Assembly (NCBI RefSeq): GCF_900215375.1 | Contig: NZ_OBEF01000003.1 | Location: 1-64,000 of the forward strand | From: Enterobacter sp. CC120223-11 | Lineage (GTDB): Bacteria; Pseudomonadota; Gammaproteobacteria; Enterobacterales; Enterobacteriaceae | Reading direction: 5' to 3' | Length of the DNA: 64,000 nucleotides | Shown here: positions 19,613 to 28,588 of the stretch, piece by piece | Position numbering within the stretch: the stretch's first letter is position 1 | How the letters are laid out: every line of letters starts with the position of its first letter | The notes under the pieces: generated by a model | The model's input: only the letters and a program-made list of their open reading frames with translations | Told to the model about the DNA's origin: nothing | The model's database searches: none | Made by a program: the position numbers and the translations under genes

Positions 19613-21852
19613 GCGGCTTGCTCCTGCTCTTGCTCCAGTTCTGCCAGTTGGGCGTCGGTAATGCCTGTGCTTTTCAGCAGGGCGGGCATGGAAAGCTGTA
19701 ATTTCTGCTGAAGCTTCAGAACCTGGTCGAGCGTTTCCTGCGTGACTACGCCTTCTGACACTAAAAACTCTCCCAGCGGCTTTTCGCTTCTTTCGTGGCG
19801 CAGCAGCAGGGCACTCATGGCGGAGTTATTGATGTGACCAAGTGACGTGAGCACTTCGGCAAACAGCAGCTGGCGCGGCACAAACTGCTGCCACAGCGCG
19901 CTTACCTGTTCAGCGTCAAGCCAGCCTTTTTTCTGCGCCGCATTTAGCAGCGCGCGATCGTCCATGCGACGATGGCGGGCGTACCAGTAGCGAAGCCCGG
20001 TCACGACCTGGCCACGAGGCACAATGACGTAGCGCACCGTACAGCCCATTTTGCGCTCCAGTGCTGCCAGCGAAACGGGATCAATGCCGTCCTCACTGGC
20101 GACTGTCAGCACCTTACCTTGTTTGCGGATCGGTAATACGGCATAGCGCAGGGCAATGGCGGCGGGCATGGCGTCGATTAATGCACTGTCAATCTCCCAG
20201 GCATCAATGGATTCCATCTTCACGCCGCTCTGTTCAGCCAGTGCGGCGGCGAGTTGTTCGGCAGTGATCAGCCCCTGCATCAACAGAGAACCGCCGAGAC
20301 GTAAGCCAATGACGCGTTCGGTCAGCGCCTGCTCCAGCTGTGCTTCGGTTAAAATGTTCTGCTCAATCAGGATCTGCCCCAGCGGACGCAGTGCGCGGTT
20401 AATGCCGGTGACGCTCGGAAAGTCATGGGTGGTTTTATCCCAGGCCACGCGGCGCGGATCGCCATGCTGAATGACCTGACGCAGCGCGCGCCAGTTAGCC
20501 ATGAAGTTAATCAGGTTGCCCCAGAAAAGACGCAAAATCGAAAGCAGACCCTGGGCGAGGCCGTAATAGACCGTCACGAAAATCACGCGCTGGAGAATAC
20601 GGTTCGCCATCAGCGCAAAGTTGCACCACAGCAGCGTCACCAGCCACGGGCCGCCGGTGAAGATGGAGAGAAATTGCCAGGCGTCCGGCCAGATGCGCTG
20701 ATAAATCAGCAGCAAAACCAGCTGGATCATGATGATCATCGCAAAGAAGCTCAGGAAGTTACTGATGGCGCCTTTGCGGTCGCGCCAGAGGAAATAGTTG
20801 AGCTTTGGGCTCTGGGTCCAGCGGTGGGTTTTGAATCCCTGGAATACGATGCCGATTATCCAGCGCGACTTCTGACGCATGGCGGTGGTAAAAGTGTCCG
20901 GGAAATATTCGCGTACGCAAATCACCGATGAAGAACGCTTACGCTGTAAAAACCGCCGTGGTTTGCTGGCCTGTTCGGCCTCTTTCACCACCGGGAAGCG
21001 GACAAATATCTCCGTCATCCCTTTGGCCTTCAGGCGAAAGCCGATGTCGTAGTCTTCGGTCAGACTCTGGACGTCGAAAGCGATGCCATCACCGTCCGCC
21101 AGCAGTGCCATCACTGCCCGACGGCTAAAGCAAGTACCCACGCCCGCGCTGGGGACCTGGCCTGCGATAGCTTCCCGAACGGGCACGTCTTTTCCGTGCA
21201 GCTCGGCGAATTCATCGATATAGGACATGCTGGTGAAGTGGTGCCATTCGCGCTCGAACGGATAAACCGGAATTTGAATAAGGTCTTTTCTGTCGACCAG
21301 ATAATTAAACAGACGCAGCTCCATCGGCGAAATAACATCTTCAGCATCGTGGAGAATAAAGCCTGCGAAGGTGAAATTGGCGCTGCGCTCAAATTGAGTA
21401 ATCGCATCAAGAATATTATTCAGGCAGTCGGCTTTGCTGGTGGGGCCGGGGCGGGCGCAGACTACTTTATGAACGTTTGGAAAGCGCGCGCAAACTTCAT
21501 CCACGTCGCGCTGCGTATCCGGATCGTTCGGATAGGTGCCGACAAAAATGTGGTAGTTTTCATAATCCAGTGTCATGGCGGCAAGTTCAGCCATGTTGCC
21601 AATGACCCCGGTTTCATTCCAGGCGGGCACCATAATGGCGAGAGGCTTTTCGTCAGGCTTGTAAAGCTGCTGATAATCCATGTGCTGATGGCGGCGGTAC
21701 ACCGTCAGGGCGCGAACCGTTCGGCGGAACCAGTAGATGATGTCGATGAACAGATCGTCCAGGCCACTGATAAGCATCATAATGGCTAAAGCGATCGCGA
21801 CCACCTTGAGTCCATACAGATACGTAGAAAAGACATCCACGAACCAATCCAT
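19609..21852 (-). CDS. nfrB: inner-membrane glycosyltransferase NfrB with C-terminal MshEN-like c-di-GMP-binding region
   Basis: Family-2 glycosyltransferase in the inner membrane, partner of NfrA. It shows the processive GT2 signatures: DAEDV near 180, TEDYDIGFRL and QKSRW, followed by membrane helices (about 380-470). The C-terminal third (about 485-747) contains repeated RLG/PLGxxL...G.(I/L)(T)...QL..AL motifs, such as RPLGQILIEQNILT, GLRLGGSLLMQGLIT and KPLGEFLVSEGVVT, the pattern of MshEN c-di-GMP-binding domains. The ATG at 21852 (MDWFVDVF) has AGGGA 8 bases upstream and gives 747 residues (E. coli 745); 38 codons of open frame upstream are discarded. Confidence 0.9.
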   Translation of the reverse strand: MDWFVDVFSTYLYGLKVVAIALAIMMLISGLDDLFIDIIYWFRRTVRALTVYRRHQHMDYQQLYKPDEKPLAIMVPAWNETGVIGNMAELAAMTLDYENYHIFVGTYPNDPDTQRDVDEVCARFPNVHKVVCARPGPTSKADCLNNILDAITQFERSANFTFAGFILHDAEDVISPMELRLFNYLVDRKDLIQIPVYPFEREWHHFTSMSYIDEFAELHGKDVPVREAIAGQVPSAGVGTCFSRRAVMALLADGDGIAFDVQSLTEDYDIGFRLKAKGMTEIFVRFPVVKEAEQASKPRRFLQRKRSSSVICVREYFPDTFTTAMRQKSRWIIGIVFQGFKTHRWTQSPKLNYFLWRDRKGAISNFLSFFAMIIMIQLVLLLIYQRIWPDAWQFLSIFTGGPWLVTLLWCNFALMANRILQRVIFVTVYYGLAQGLLSILRLFWGNLINFMANWRALRQVIQHGDPRRVAWDKTTHDFPSVTGINRALRPLGQILIEQNILTEAQLEQALTERVIGLRLGGSLLMQGLITAEQLAAALAEQSGVKMESIDAWEIDSALIDAMPAAIALRYAVLPIRKQGKVLTVASEDGIDPVSLAALERKMGCTVRYVIVPRGQVVTGLRYWYARHRRMDDRALLNAAQKKGWLDAEQVSALWQQFVPRQLLFAEVLTSLGHINNSAMSALLLRHERSEKPLGEFLVSEGVVTQETLDQVLKLQQKLQLSMPALLKSTGITDAQLAELEQEQEQAA

Positions 21853-21885
21853 CATTGTTATCCCTAAAATTAAATCGCGCGGATA

Positions 21886-21900
21886 ATACCATATTGGTAT
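21886..21900. promoter_or_regulatory. Inverted repeat upstream of nfrB, possible operator
   Basis: ATACCA-TAT-TGGTAT is a perfect 6-bp inverted repeat 34 bases before the nfrB start codon, within an AT-rich 280-base gap. No known regulator is assigned. Confidence 0.3.
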
Positions 21901-22103
21901 GTTTATTTCATGATCGATTGATTGTGTGAATGTGTTGTTGTGGAAATGTAACCTGCGAGAAATCATATTTCCGCGTTATTTTTCTTAGGGGCTTAGCAGG
22001 CTTTCGTTAATTTAATGGGGGTGTGCTATGGGGGTAATTAAAGCAAGGAGAAGAAAATAAAATAAGGCTGATAATAATTTCAGGGTAATAATAAGGTCTA
22101 ATC

Positions 22104-22123
22104 AGCCCATATTGACATGGGCT
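22104..22123 (-). terminator. Weak hairpin after the putative outer-membrane gene
   Basis: AGCCCAT / ATGGGCT with a 6-base loop, 8 bases past the stop codon read leftward. It lacks a good U run, so read-through into nfrB is possible. Confidence 0.35.
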
Positions 22124-22131
22124 GTCGTGGC

Positions 22132-22932
22132 TTAGAATTGATACTTGTACGAGAGCTTAAAGCGTTTTTCCGCGTCATCAATATAGGTATTGTTGTCCTG
22201 AATATAGGTAAAACCACTTATGGAGTTGTGTTTGTCGAAAGAATAGCCCAGGCCCAGTCCGCCGAAGTAGCCTTTATAGTTTTCGCCATCATCGTTTTTT
22301 GAACCATAGGTCACACCGGCAAAACTCAGCAGGCGCAGACTCGGGGTCAAGGGCTTGAGCACGAATGCGCCGAGGTAGCCGCTGCTGCCCGAAGTATCCA
22401 TTGCGGTAAAGCCATTCTCTTCAGAGGGATCGCCTGAAAAACCGGACTCGGTGCAGGCCCGATGCTGGTTTTTATCACAAACAATTTGATCGCCGGTGTT
22501 GTAGGTGTACCCGGCCATCGGGAAGATCTGGAAACCAGCAGGCTCGAAGCCGAAATAGCTTAACGGAATAAAGGTGCCGACAGAGTAGTTCGTCTGGGAG
22601 GCACCGTTAGGGTATTCGTTCTTACCAAAGTTGAAGTTCAGAATACCGACCGGAAACAGCCAGGAACCACCCACACGCCACTCGCTGGCATCGCTGTTCA
22701 CTTTGACGTTCATTTTCCGTGCTTCGTCGAAAGCGAGTGAGCCTGAAAAATCGACATTGCTGTCGTTCATATCATAGTTATCAGACCATGCCACACCCAC
22801 TTTCGTGGTGACTTTGGTCGGGTCGTCGTCGGATTTTTGTTGGTTGGTTTTGACAATGCCCGCCTGGGCAAAGGCGAGAGGCGGGAGCAGGCTCAGGCAG
22901 AGAACTAAAAGGGAAGGCGGTCGAAGAGTCAT
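22132..22932 (-). CDS. putative outer-membrane beta-barrel protein, family not recognised
   Basis: A 266-residue protein with a signal peptide (hydrophobic to about 22, cleavage near AFA-QAG). The mature chain shows alternating aromatic and glycine-rich strands (VGVAWSDNYDMND, GGLGLGYSFD) and ends YKYQF, the terminal-phenylalanine strand typical of barrels folded by BAM. A pair of cysteines (near 145-160) lies in a probable extracellular loop. It precedes nfrB in the same direction with a 280-base gap, so it may belong to the nfr system or just neighbour it. Ribosome site GGATACC precedes the ATG. Confidence 0.6.
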   Translation of the reverse strand: MTLRPPSLLVLCLSLLPPLAFAQAGIVKTNQQKSDDDPTKVTTKVGVAWSDNYDMNDSNVDFSGSLAFDEARKMNVKVNSDASEWRVGGSWLFPVGILNFNFGKNEYPNGASQTNYSVGTFIPLSYFGFEPAGFQIFPMAGYTYNTGDQIVCDKNQHRACTESGFSGDPSEENGFTAMDTSGSSGYLGAFVLKPLTPSLRLLSFAGVTYGSKNDDGENYKGYFGGLGLGYSFDKHNSISGFTYIQDNNTYIDDAEKRFKLSYKYQF

Positions 22933-23292
22933 GCGGTATCCAGAAGTTAAAAAGTAAAAGCCCGGGATCTTACATCGGACAATGACCAGGACGCAGGTTT
23001 AAATTTAAATATAGGTTTAATATTGGATTTGTTGGGCATGACGGGGGAGGAATGGTGTCCCCTGCAGGAATCGAATAACTGTCTAATTTTATGATATTAT
23101 TGGTTTTATTTTTATCATAAATATCTGGTACCAGCAAAAATACCATCAAGGGCCGTCAGAATGATGATTTTGGGCAAAGCAGGAATGTAATCCAGGAATG
23201 GCAAGACATCATATAGCCGACACTATGCTGTATGAGGCATTGAGCTGTTAATATAGCCGCCCCGAGCATGAAGCTGCGTGTGATGGAGTGAT
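22933..23292. other. Gap spanning the left junction of the argW island
   Basis: 360 bases without a recognised gene. The first part holds the promoter region of the leftward outer-membrane gene. The displaced 25-bp tRNA-Arg end is at 23051-23075. The remainder, inside the island, is AT-rich with nothing else recognised before the nuclease gene. Confidence 0.6.
23051..23075. repeat. Left attachment repeat: displaced 3' end of tRNA-Arg(CCU)
   Basis: The 25 bases are identical to 32168-32192, which form the 3' end of argW (T-arm, acceptor strand and CCA). Bases differ immediately outside on both sides. This is the expected footprint of site-specific integration into the tRNA gene. Confidence 0.88.
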
Positions 23293-24501
23293 ATGACTAG
23301 TAATCATTGGCTGGACCAAATGACTGAGTGGCTCAACGAAGCCCGACAGACGCACCAAAATCGCAACAAAAAAGATGCTGTTGAGTTTAATGTCTTTCGG
23401 TATATCACTGCTGACGAAAATGGTCTTTCACGCATCCTGGCTGACTTGCTCGACGTGCGCGGTGTTCATGGTCAACAAGCTCTCTTTCTCAGCACCTTTC
23501 TGGATTTGATTGGGAAAACCTTATGGGATGCAACGTCTTGTCGGTTTGTTGAGTGTGAACAGCAGACTGATGCCCTGGGCACTAAACGTCGAATTGATAT
23601 CGTCGTACAAGGGGGTCGATGGACACTTGGTATAGAGAACAAACCCAGTGCCGCCGATCAACCCAATCAGGTTTTGGACTATCTCCACGAGCTAAGGAAG
23701 CGCCGCAGCGTACTAAACGAAACGCTACTGATTTACCTGACTCCTGAAGGGAGCAAGCCAACCCCGTTTAGTATTGATGTACACCAATGTGACGCCGCGC
23801 TTCAGTCTGGTGAGCTTGTTCTCCTGTCATATCAAAGCCTCGTCGTTTGGCTTGAAGGACTGTGCAAAAATGATGATATACCTTACCGCTTGCGAGTCTT
23901 TCTATTCGATTTGCAGCGTTTTATTTCGGTGAATGTGCTGAATTGCAGAGAGGGAAAGGTTGTGGATGTTTTGTTAGACAAAATCTTTACTGACGAATCA
24001 ACGCTGGATACTACGTTAAGTCTACTAAGCCTGCAAAATAGCATTTATCAAACGCTGACGAAAAAAGCGACTGCAGATTTGATTCCACCAGCAGGCTGGG
24101 AGGTATGTCGAAAATTATATCCAGATTACGGGATTGGATTGCGTCCACCAGAGGCCATTGGCTGGCACTACTGTATCGAACCTGCCAAAGGGAGTTATCA
24201 GGATTGGAGTTACGGCATCAAGCTGGATGATGCTTCGAATACTACCGAATCAGCCTTGCTGGCTGCGCAACAACTCAAAATAGATTTCCCAACAGGGGCG
24301 AAAGCGAGTGCCTGGTGGCCATGGTGGCGTAGCTTTAATGGATATTTGCCGCATGACCTTGACCCCATTGAATACAGAGATTGGCTTTCGAGTAATCGTG
24401 CATGGCTTGAAATGAACAATGGTGAGTTCTCCAGGCGCTGTGTCGATTTGTTTGTTCGGTTACATGAGTCGGTTAGCCGTAGATGTGGTTCTAACGAATA
24501 A
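23293..24501 (+). CDS. PD-(D/E)XK nuclease family protein (PDDEXK_4-like)
   Basis: A 402-residue cytoplasmic protein with a restriction-like nuclease core: D102 in RRIDIVVQGG and E115-N-K117 in LGIENKP, separated by a short beta hairpin as in PD-(D/E)XK enzymes, followed by a QVLDYLHEL helix. The N-terminal LSRILADLLD segment and the overall order fit the PDDEXK_4 family, often found in defence islands. The C-terminal half is of unknown role. GGAG stands 4-5 bases before the ATG. It lies 100 bases before hsdR in the same direction. Whether it acts with the type I system or alone is not known. Confidence 0.7.
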   Translation: MTSNHWLDQMTEWLNEARQTHQNRNKKDAVEFNVFRYITADENGLSRILADLLDVRGVHGQQALFLSTFLDLIGKTLWDATSCRFVECEQQTDALGTKRRIDIVVQGGRWTLGIENKPSAADQPNQVLDYLHELRKRRSVLNETLLIYLTPEGSKPTPFSIDVHQCDAALQSGELVLLSYQSLVVWLEGLCKNDDIPYRLRVFLFDLQRFISVNVLNCREGKVVDVLLDKIFTDESTLDTTLSLLSLQNSIYQTLTKKATADLIPPAGWEVCRKLYPDYGIGLRPPEAIGWHYCIEPAKGSYQDWSYGIKLDDASNTTESALLAAQQLKIDFPTGAKASAWWPWWRSFNGYLPHDLDPIEYRDWLSSNRAWLEMNNGEFSRRCVDLFVRLHESVSRRCGSNE

Positions 24502-24540
24502 TGGTTTTCCAGTCGTTGCCCAAAACCTCGTTTCAGGTCA

Positions 24541-24568
24541 TTACGTAACGCACTAATCTGTGTAAAAT
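24541..24568 (+). promoter_or_regulatory. Possible promoter for hsdR
   Basis: TTACGT (24541-24546), 16-base spacer, TAAAAT (24563-24568), 34 bases before the preferred hsdR start. A moderate sigma-70 match only. Confidence 0.3.
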
Positions 24569-24601
24569 CAGAGCTAACCCAATATCGTGGAGTGCTCTGC
24601 T

Positions 24602-27043
24602 ATGGCTGGCATAAACAAAGCTCATTTGACTGAAACGGACATCATTACCAAATTCATCCTGCCAGCGGTTAAAGATGCAGGCTGGGACATGATGTCGCAA
24701 GTCCGTCAGGAAGTGAAACTCCGCGATGGTAAGATTGTGGTTCGTGGCAAACTGGCCTCGCGTATCAAAGTTAAGTCTGCTGACATTGTGCTCTACCACA
24801 AACCGAATTTGCCACTGGCGGTGATAGAAGCCAAAGCCAATCAGCACGCCATCAGCAAAGGGATGCAGCAAGGTCTGGACTACGCCAGCCTGCTTGATGT
24901 TCCCTTTGTGTTTGCGACCAATGGCGACGGTTTTGTTTTCCACGATAAAACCAACCCGCAGCAGCTTGAATCAGAAATAACCCTCAGTGATTTTCCAGCC
25001 CCCGAACAGCTTTGGCAGAAATACTGCGTCTGGAAAGGGTTTACTCAGGAACAGCTGCCCGTTATCAGCCAGGATTACTTCGATGATGCCAGTGGAAAAT
25101 CCCCTCGTTATTATCAGATGCAGGCGATCAACCGAACGGTAGATGCTGTATCAGCGGGTAAGAATCGCATTTTGCTGGTGATGGCAACCGGTACGGGCAA
25201 AACCTACACCGCATTCCAGATAATCTGGCGGCTGTGGAAAGCGAAAAACAAAAAACGCATTCTGTTTCTCGCTGACCGAAATATTCTGGTCGATCAGACC
25301 AAACGTAATGACTTCAAGCCATTTGGTTCAGCGATGACCAAAGTTACCGGGCGTACAGTTGACCCCGCTTATGAAGTACACCTGGCGCTGTACCAGGCGA
25401 TCACCGGGCCAGAAGAACATCAAAAAGCCTATAAGCAGGTTGCACCGGATTTCTTTGATCTGATAGTCATCGACGAATGCCACCGTGGCAGCGCCTCTGA
25501 AGATTCTGCCTGGCGTGAGATCCTGGAATATTTTGGCAGTGCCACTCAGATTGGCCTGACGGCAACGCCGAAAGAAACCGAAGAAGTCTCCAGCACTGAT
25601 TACTTTGGTGATCCGGTTTATACCTATTCCCTGAAAGAAGGCATTGAAGATGGCTTCCTGGCTCCGTACAAAGTGGTGCGCGTCGATATCGACGTCGATG
25701 TGCAGGGATGGCGACCGGTTAAGGGTCAGTTAGATAAATACGGCGAAGAGATTGAAGACCGAATCTACAACCTGAAAGATTTTGACCGCACGATGGTGAT
25801 TGATGAACGCACCATGCTGGTGGCGCAGACCATCACCGACTACTTGAAACGTACCAACCCGATGGATAAAACCATCGTCTTCTGCAACGACATCGACCAC
25901 GCAGCCCGTATGCGCCAGGCCTTGGTGGTGCTCAACCCGGAACAGGTGCTGAAGAACGAAAAGTACGTAATGAAAATCACCGGCGATGACGATATCGGCA
26001 AGGCGCAGCTGGATAACTTTATTGACCCCAAAAAAGCCTACCCGGTTATCGCGACAACCTCTGAGCTGATGAGTACCGGTGTCGATGCGCAAACCTGCAA
26101 GTTGGTGGTACTGGACCAGAACATTCAGTCGATGACCAAATTCAAACAAATCATCGGGCGCGGCACGCGTATCAACGAAAAGCACGGCAAGCTGTGGTTC
26201 ACCATTCTCGACTTCAAAAAAGCGACAGAGCTGTTTGCCGACCCACGCTTTGATGGCTTGCCAGAAAAAGTGCTGGTGGTAAAACCTGACGACATTTCGG
26301 ACCCGGCGTCTGATTTTAATGATCAGCTTGATGCGGAAGATAACGTGGATGGCGATGATAACGTCGTCAATGAAGCGCGGGAAGAAGGCGCGGAATACAA
26401 AGTTAATCGTGACCCGCTAAATGGAAATGGTGAATTCCATGACGATGACGAAAACAAAGTCCGCAAATTCTATGTGAATGGTGTGGACGTTAAAGTGTTG
26501 GCGAAGCGCGTTCAATACTACGATGCCGACGGTAAACTGGTGACTGAATCCTTCCAGGATTACACCCGTAAAACAATGCTCAAAGACAGTGAATATGCGT
26601 CTCTGGATAGCTTCGTGCGTAAATGGCAGGAAACGCCACGCAAGCAGGTGATCATTGAAGAGCTGGAACAACTGGGGATCCTGTGGGATGTGCTGGCCGA
26701 AGAGGTGGGAAAAGATCTCGATCCGTTTGATCTGCTCTGCCACGTAGTGTACGGTCAGCCGCCGTTGACGCGCCATGAGCGTGCCGCCAACGTGCGTAAA
26801 CGTAATTACTTCATCAAATATGCCGAACCCGCGCAGCAGGTGCTCAACACGCTGCTGGATAAATACGCTGATGAAGGCGTGAGGGAAATCGAAGATGTGC
26901 AGGTGTTGAAGCTGAAACCCTTTGATTCGCTGGGGCGTCCGATTGAAATCATCAAAACCCGCTTTGGTGACAAACAGGCTTATGAGCAGGCAGTGAATGA
27001 ACTGGAAAACAAAATCTACCAGCTACCGCCGCGCTTCGCCTGA
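24602..27043 (+). CDS. hsdR: type I restriction enzyme motor/endonuclease subunit HsdR (type IB-like)
   Basis: ATP-dependent translocase and nuclease of a type I restriction-modification complex. The N-terminal nuclease core has D61 (SADIVLYH) and E76-A-K78 (VIEAKAN). Helicase motifs follow: Walker A ATGTGKT at 195-201, DECH at 291-294, GLTATP near 320, and QIIGRGTRI near 516. At 813 residues it has the size of type IB (EcoAI) subunits rather than the about 1,030 of type IC. A GTG at 24587 is in frame, but the ATG at 24602 has GGAG 9 bases upstream and is preferred. All motifs look intact. Confidence 0.93.
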   Translation: MAGINKAHLTETDIITKFILPAVKDAGWDMMSQVRQEVKLRDGKIVVRGKLASRIKVKSADIVLYHKPNLPLAVIEAKANQHAISKGMQQGLDYASLLDVPFVFATNGDGFVFHDKTNPQQLESEITLSDFPAPEQLWQKYCVWKGFTQEQLPVISQDYFDDASGKSPRYYQMQAINRTVDAVSAGKNRILLVMATGTGKTYTAFQIIWRLWKAKNKKRILFLADRNILVDQTKRNDFKPFGSAMTKVTGRTVDPAYEVHLALYQAITGPEEHQKAYKQVAPDFFDLIVIDECHRGSASEDSAWREILEYFGSATQIGLTATPKETEEVSSTDYFGDPVYTYSLKEGIEDGFLAPYKVVRVDIDVDVQGWRPVKGQLDKYGEEIEDRIYNLKDFDRTMVIDERTMLVAQTITDYLKRTNPMDKTIVFCNDIDHAARMRQALVVLNPEQVLKNEKYVMKITGDDDIGKAQLDNFIDPKKAYPVIATTSELMSTGVDAQTCKLVVLDQNIQSMTKFKQIIGRGTRINEKHGKLWFTILDFKKATELFADPRFDGLPEKVLVVKPDDISDPASDFNDQLDAEDNVDGDDNVVNEAREEGAEYKVNRDPLNGNGEFHDDDENKVRKFYVNGVDVKVLAKRVQYYDADGKLVTESFQDYTRKTMLKDSEYASLDSFVRKWQETPRKQVIIEELEQLGILWDVLAEEVGKDLDPFDLLCHVVYGQPPLTRHERAANVRKRNYFIKYAEPAQQVLNTLLDKYADEGVREIEDVQVLKLKPFDSLGRPIEIIKTRFGDKQAYEQAVNELENKIYQLPPRFA

Positions 27044-27060
27044 TACAGCATAAATTTATT

Positions 27061-27098
27061 GCCACCGGCTGCGTCTGCTGTCGGTGGCATCCTTTTTT
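27061..27098 (+). terminator. Possible terminator between hsdR and hsdM
   Basis: GCCACCG (27061-27067) and CGGTGGC (27082-27088) form a 7-bp stem, followed after 4 bases by six T residues. It would uncouple hsdR from hsdMS, which could matter for keeping methylation ahead of restriction. Confidence 0.45.
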
Positions 27099-27115
27099 AA
27101 GAACGGAATAACACC

Positions 27116-28588
27116 ATGTCAATTAGCTCAGTCATTAAATCCCTTCAGGACATCATGCGTAAAGATGCAGGTGTGGACGGCGATGCCCAGCGTCTGGGGC
27201 AGCTTTCATGGCTGCTGTTCTTGAAGATTTTTGATACTCAGGAAGAAGAACTGGAGCTGGAGCAGGATAACTACAGCCTTCCCATCCCAGAACGCTATCT
27301 GTGGCGTACCTGGGCGGCGAACAGCGAAGGGATTACCGGCGATGCGCTGCTGGAATTCGTCAACGACGACCTGTTCCCAAAACTGAAGAACATGACCGCA
27401 CCAATCGACACTAACCCTCGTGGTTACGTGGTCAAGCAGGCTTTCAGCGATGCCTACAACTATATGAAAAACGGCACGTTGCTGCGTCAGGTAATCAACA
27501 AACTTAACGAAATCGATTTCAGTAGTAGTCAGGAACGTCATCTATTTGGCGATATCTACGAGCAGATCCTGCGCGACCTCCAAAGCGCTGGTAACGCTGG
27601 TGAGTTCTATACCCCGCGTGCGGTAACACGCTTTATGGTTAATCGTATAGATCCGAAACTGGGCGAGTCGATTATGGATCCAGCCTGCGGCACCGGCGGC
27701 TTTCTCGCCTGCGCGTTCGATCATGTGAAAGAGCAATACGTTAAAACGACAGAAGACCATAAAACGCTGCAACAGCAGATCTATGGCGTGGAGAAAAAGC
27801 AGCTGCCGCACCTGCTGTGTACCACCAATATGCTGCTGCACGGCATTGAAGTGCCGGTGCAAATCCGTCACGACAACACGCTGAATAAGCCGCTGTCCTC
27901 CTGGGATGAACAGCTGGACGTGATCATCACCAACCCACCGTTTGGCGGCACCGAAGAAGACGGCATTGAGAAAAACTTCCCGGCAGAGATGCAGACTCGT
28001 GAAACCGCCGATCTGTTCCTGCAGCTGATTATCGAAGTGCTGGCCGACAAAGGCCGCGCGGCGGTGGTGTTGCCGGACGGTACGCTGTTTGGTGAGGGCG
28101 TAAAAACCAAAATCAAAAAGCTGCTCACCGAAGAATGCAACCTGCACACCATCGTGCGTTTGCCAAACGGCGTGTTTAACCCGTACACCGGTATCAAAAC
28201 CAATATTTTGTTCTTCACCAAAGGGCAGCCAACCAAAGATGTGTGGTTCTATGAGCACCCGTACCCGGATGGGGTGAAGAACTACAGCAAAACCAAACCG
28301 ATGAAGTTTGAAGAGTTCCAGACCGAAATCGACTGGTGGGGCAACGAAGCTGATGGTTTTGCCAGCCGTGAAGAGAACAACCAGGCGTGGAAAGTCAGCA
28401 TCGGCGACATCATTGCCCGCAACTTTAACCTTGATATCAAGAACCCGTATCAGGGCGAAACCGTCAGCCACGATCCGGACGAATTACTGGCGCAGTACCA
28501 GACACAACAGGCTGAAATCAGCGAGCTGCGTAATCAGCTGCGCGATATTCTCGGGGCCGCGCTGGCATGTAACAAGGGGGCGAACTGA
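27116..28588 (+). CDS. hsdM: type I restriction-modification N6-adenine methyltransferase HsdM
   Basis: Methyltransferase subunit that modifies adenine in the recognition site using S-adenosylmethionine. The AdoMet-binding motif DPACGTGGFL starts at residue 188 and the catalytic NPPF motif is at 273-276, both canonical. An N-terminal helical HsdM_N domain occupies about 1-130. At 490 residues it matches type IB subunits (EcoAI about 489). The start lies 72 bases after the hsdR stop, beyond a possible terminator. Its TGA overlaps the hsdS ATG by one base (TGATG), so M and S are translationally coupled. Confidence 0.95.
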   Translation: MSISSVIKSLQDIMRKDAGVDGDAQRLGQLSWLLFLKIFDTQEEELELEQDNYSLPIPERYLWRTWAANSEGITGDALLEFVNDDLFPKLKNMTAPIDTNPRGYVVKQAFSDAYNYMKNGTLLRQVINKLNEIDFSSSQERHLFGDIYEQILRDLQSAGNAGEFYTPRAVTRFMVNRIDPKLGESIMDPACGTGGFLACAFDHVKEQYVKTTEDHKTLQQQIYGVEKKQLPHLLCTTNMLLHGIEVPVQIRHDNTLNKPLSSWDEQLDVIITNPPFGGTEEDGIEKNFPAEMQTRETADLFLQLIIEVLADKGRAAVVLPDGTLFGEGVKTKIKKLLTEECNLHTIVRLPNGVFNPYTGIKTNILFFTKGQPTKDVWFYEHPYPDGVKNYSKTKPMKFEEFQTEIDWWGNEADGFASREENNQAWKVSIGDIIARNFNLDIKNPYQGETVSHDPDELLAQYQTQQAEISELRNQLRDILGAALACNKGAN

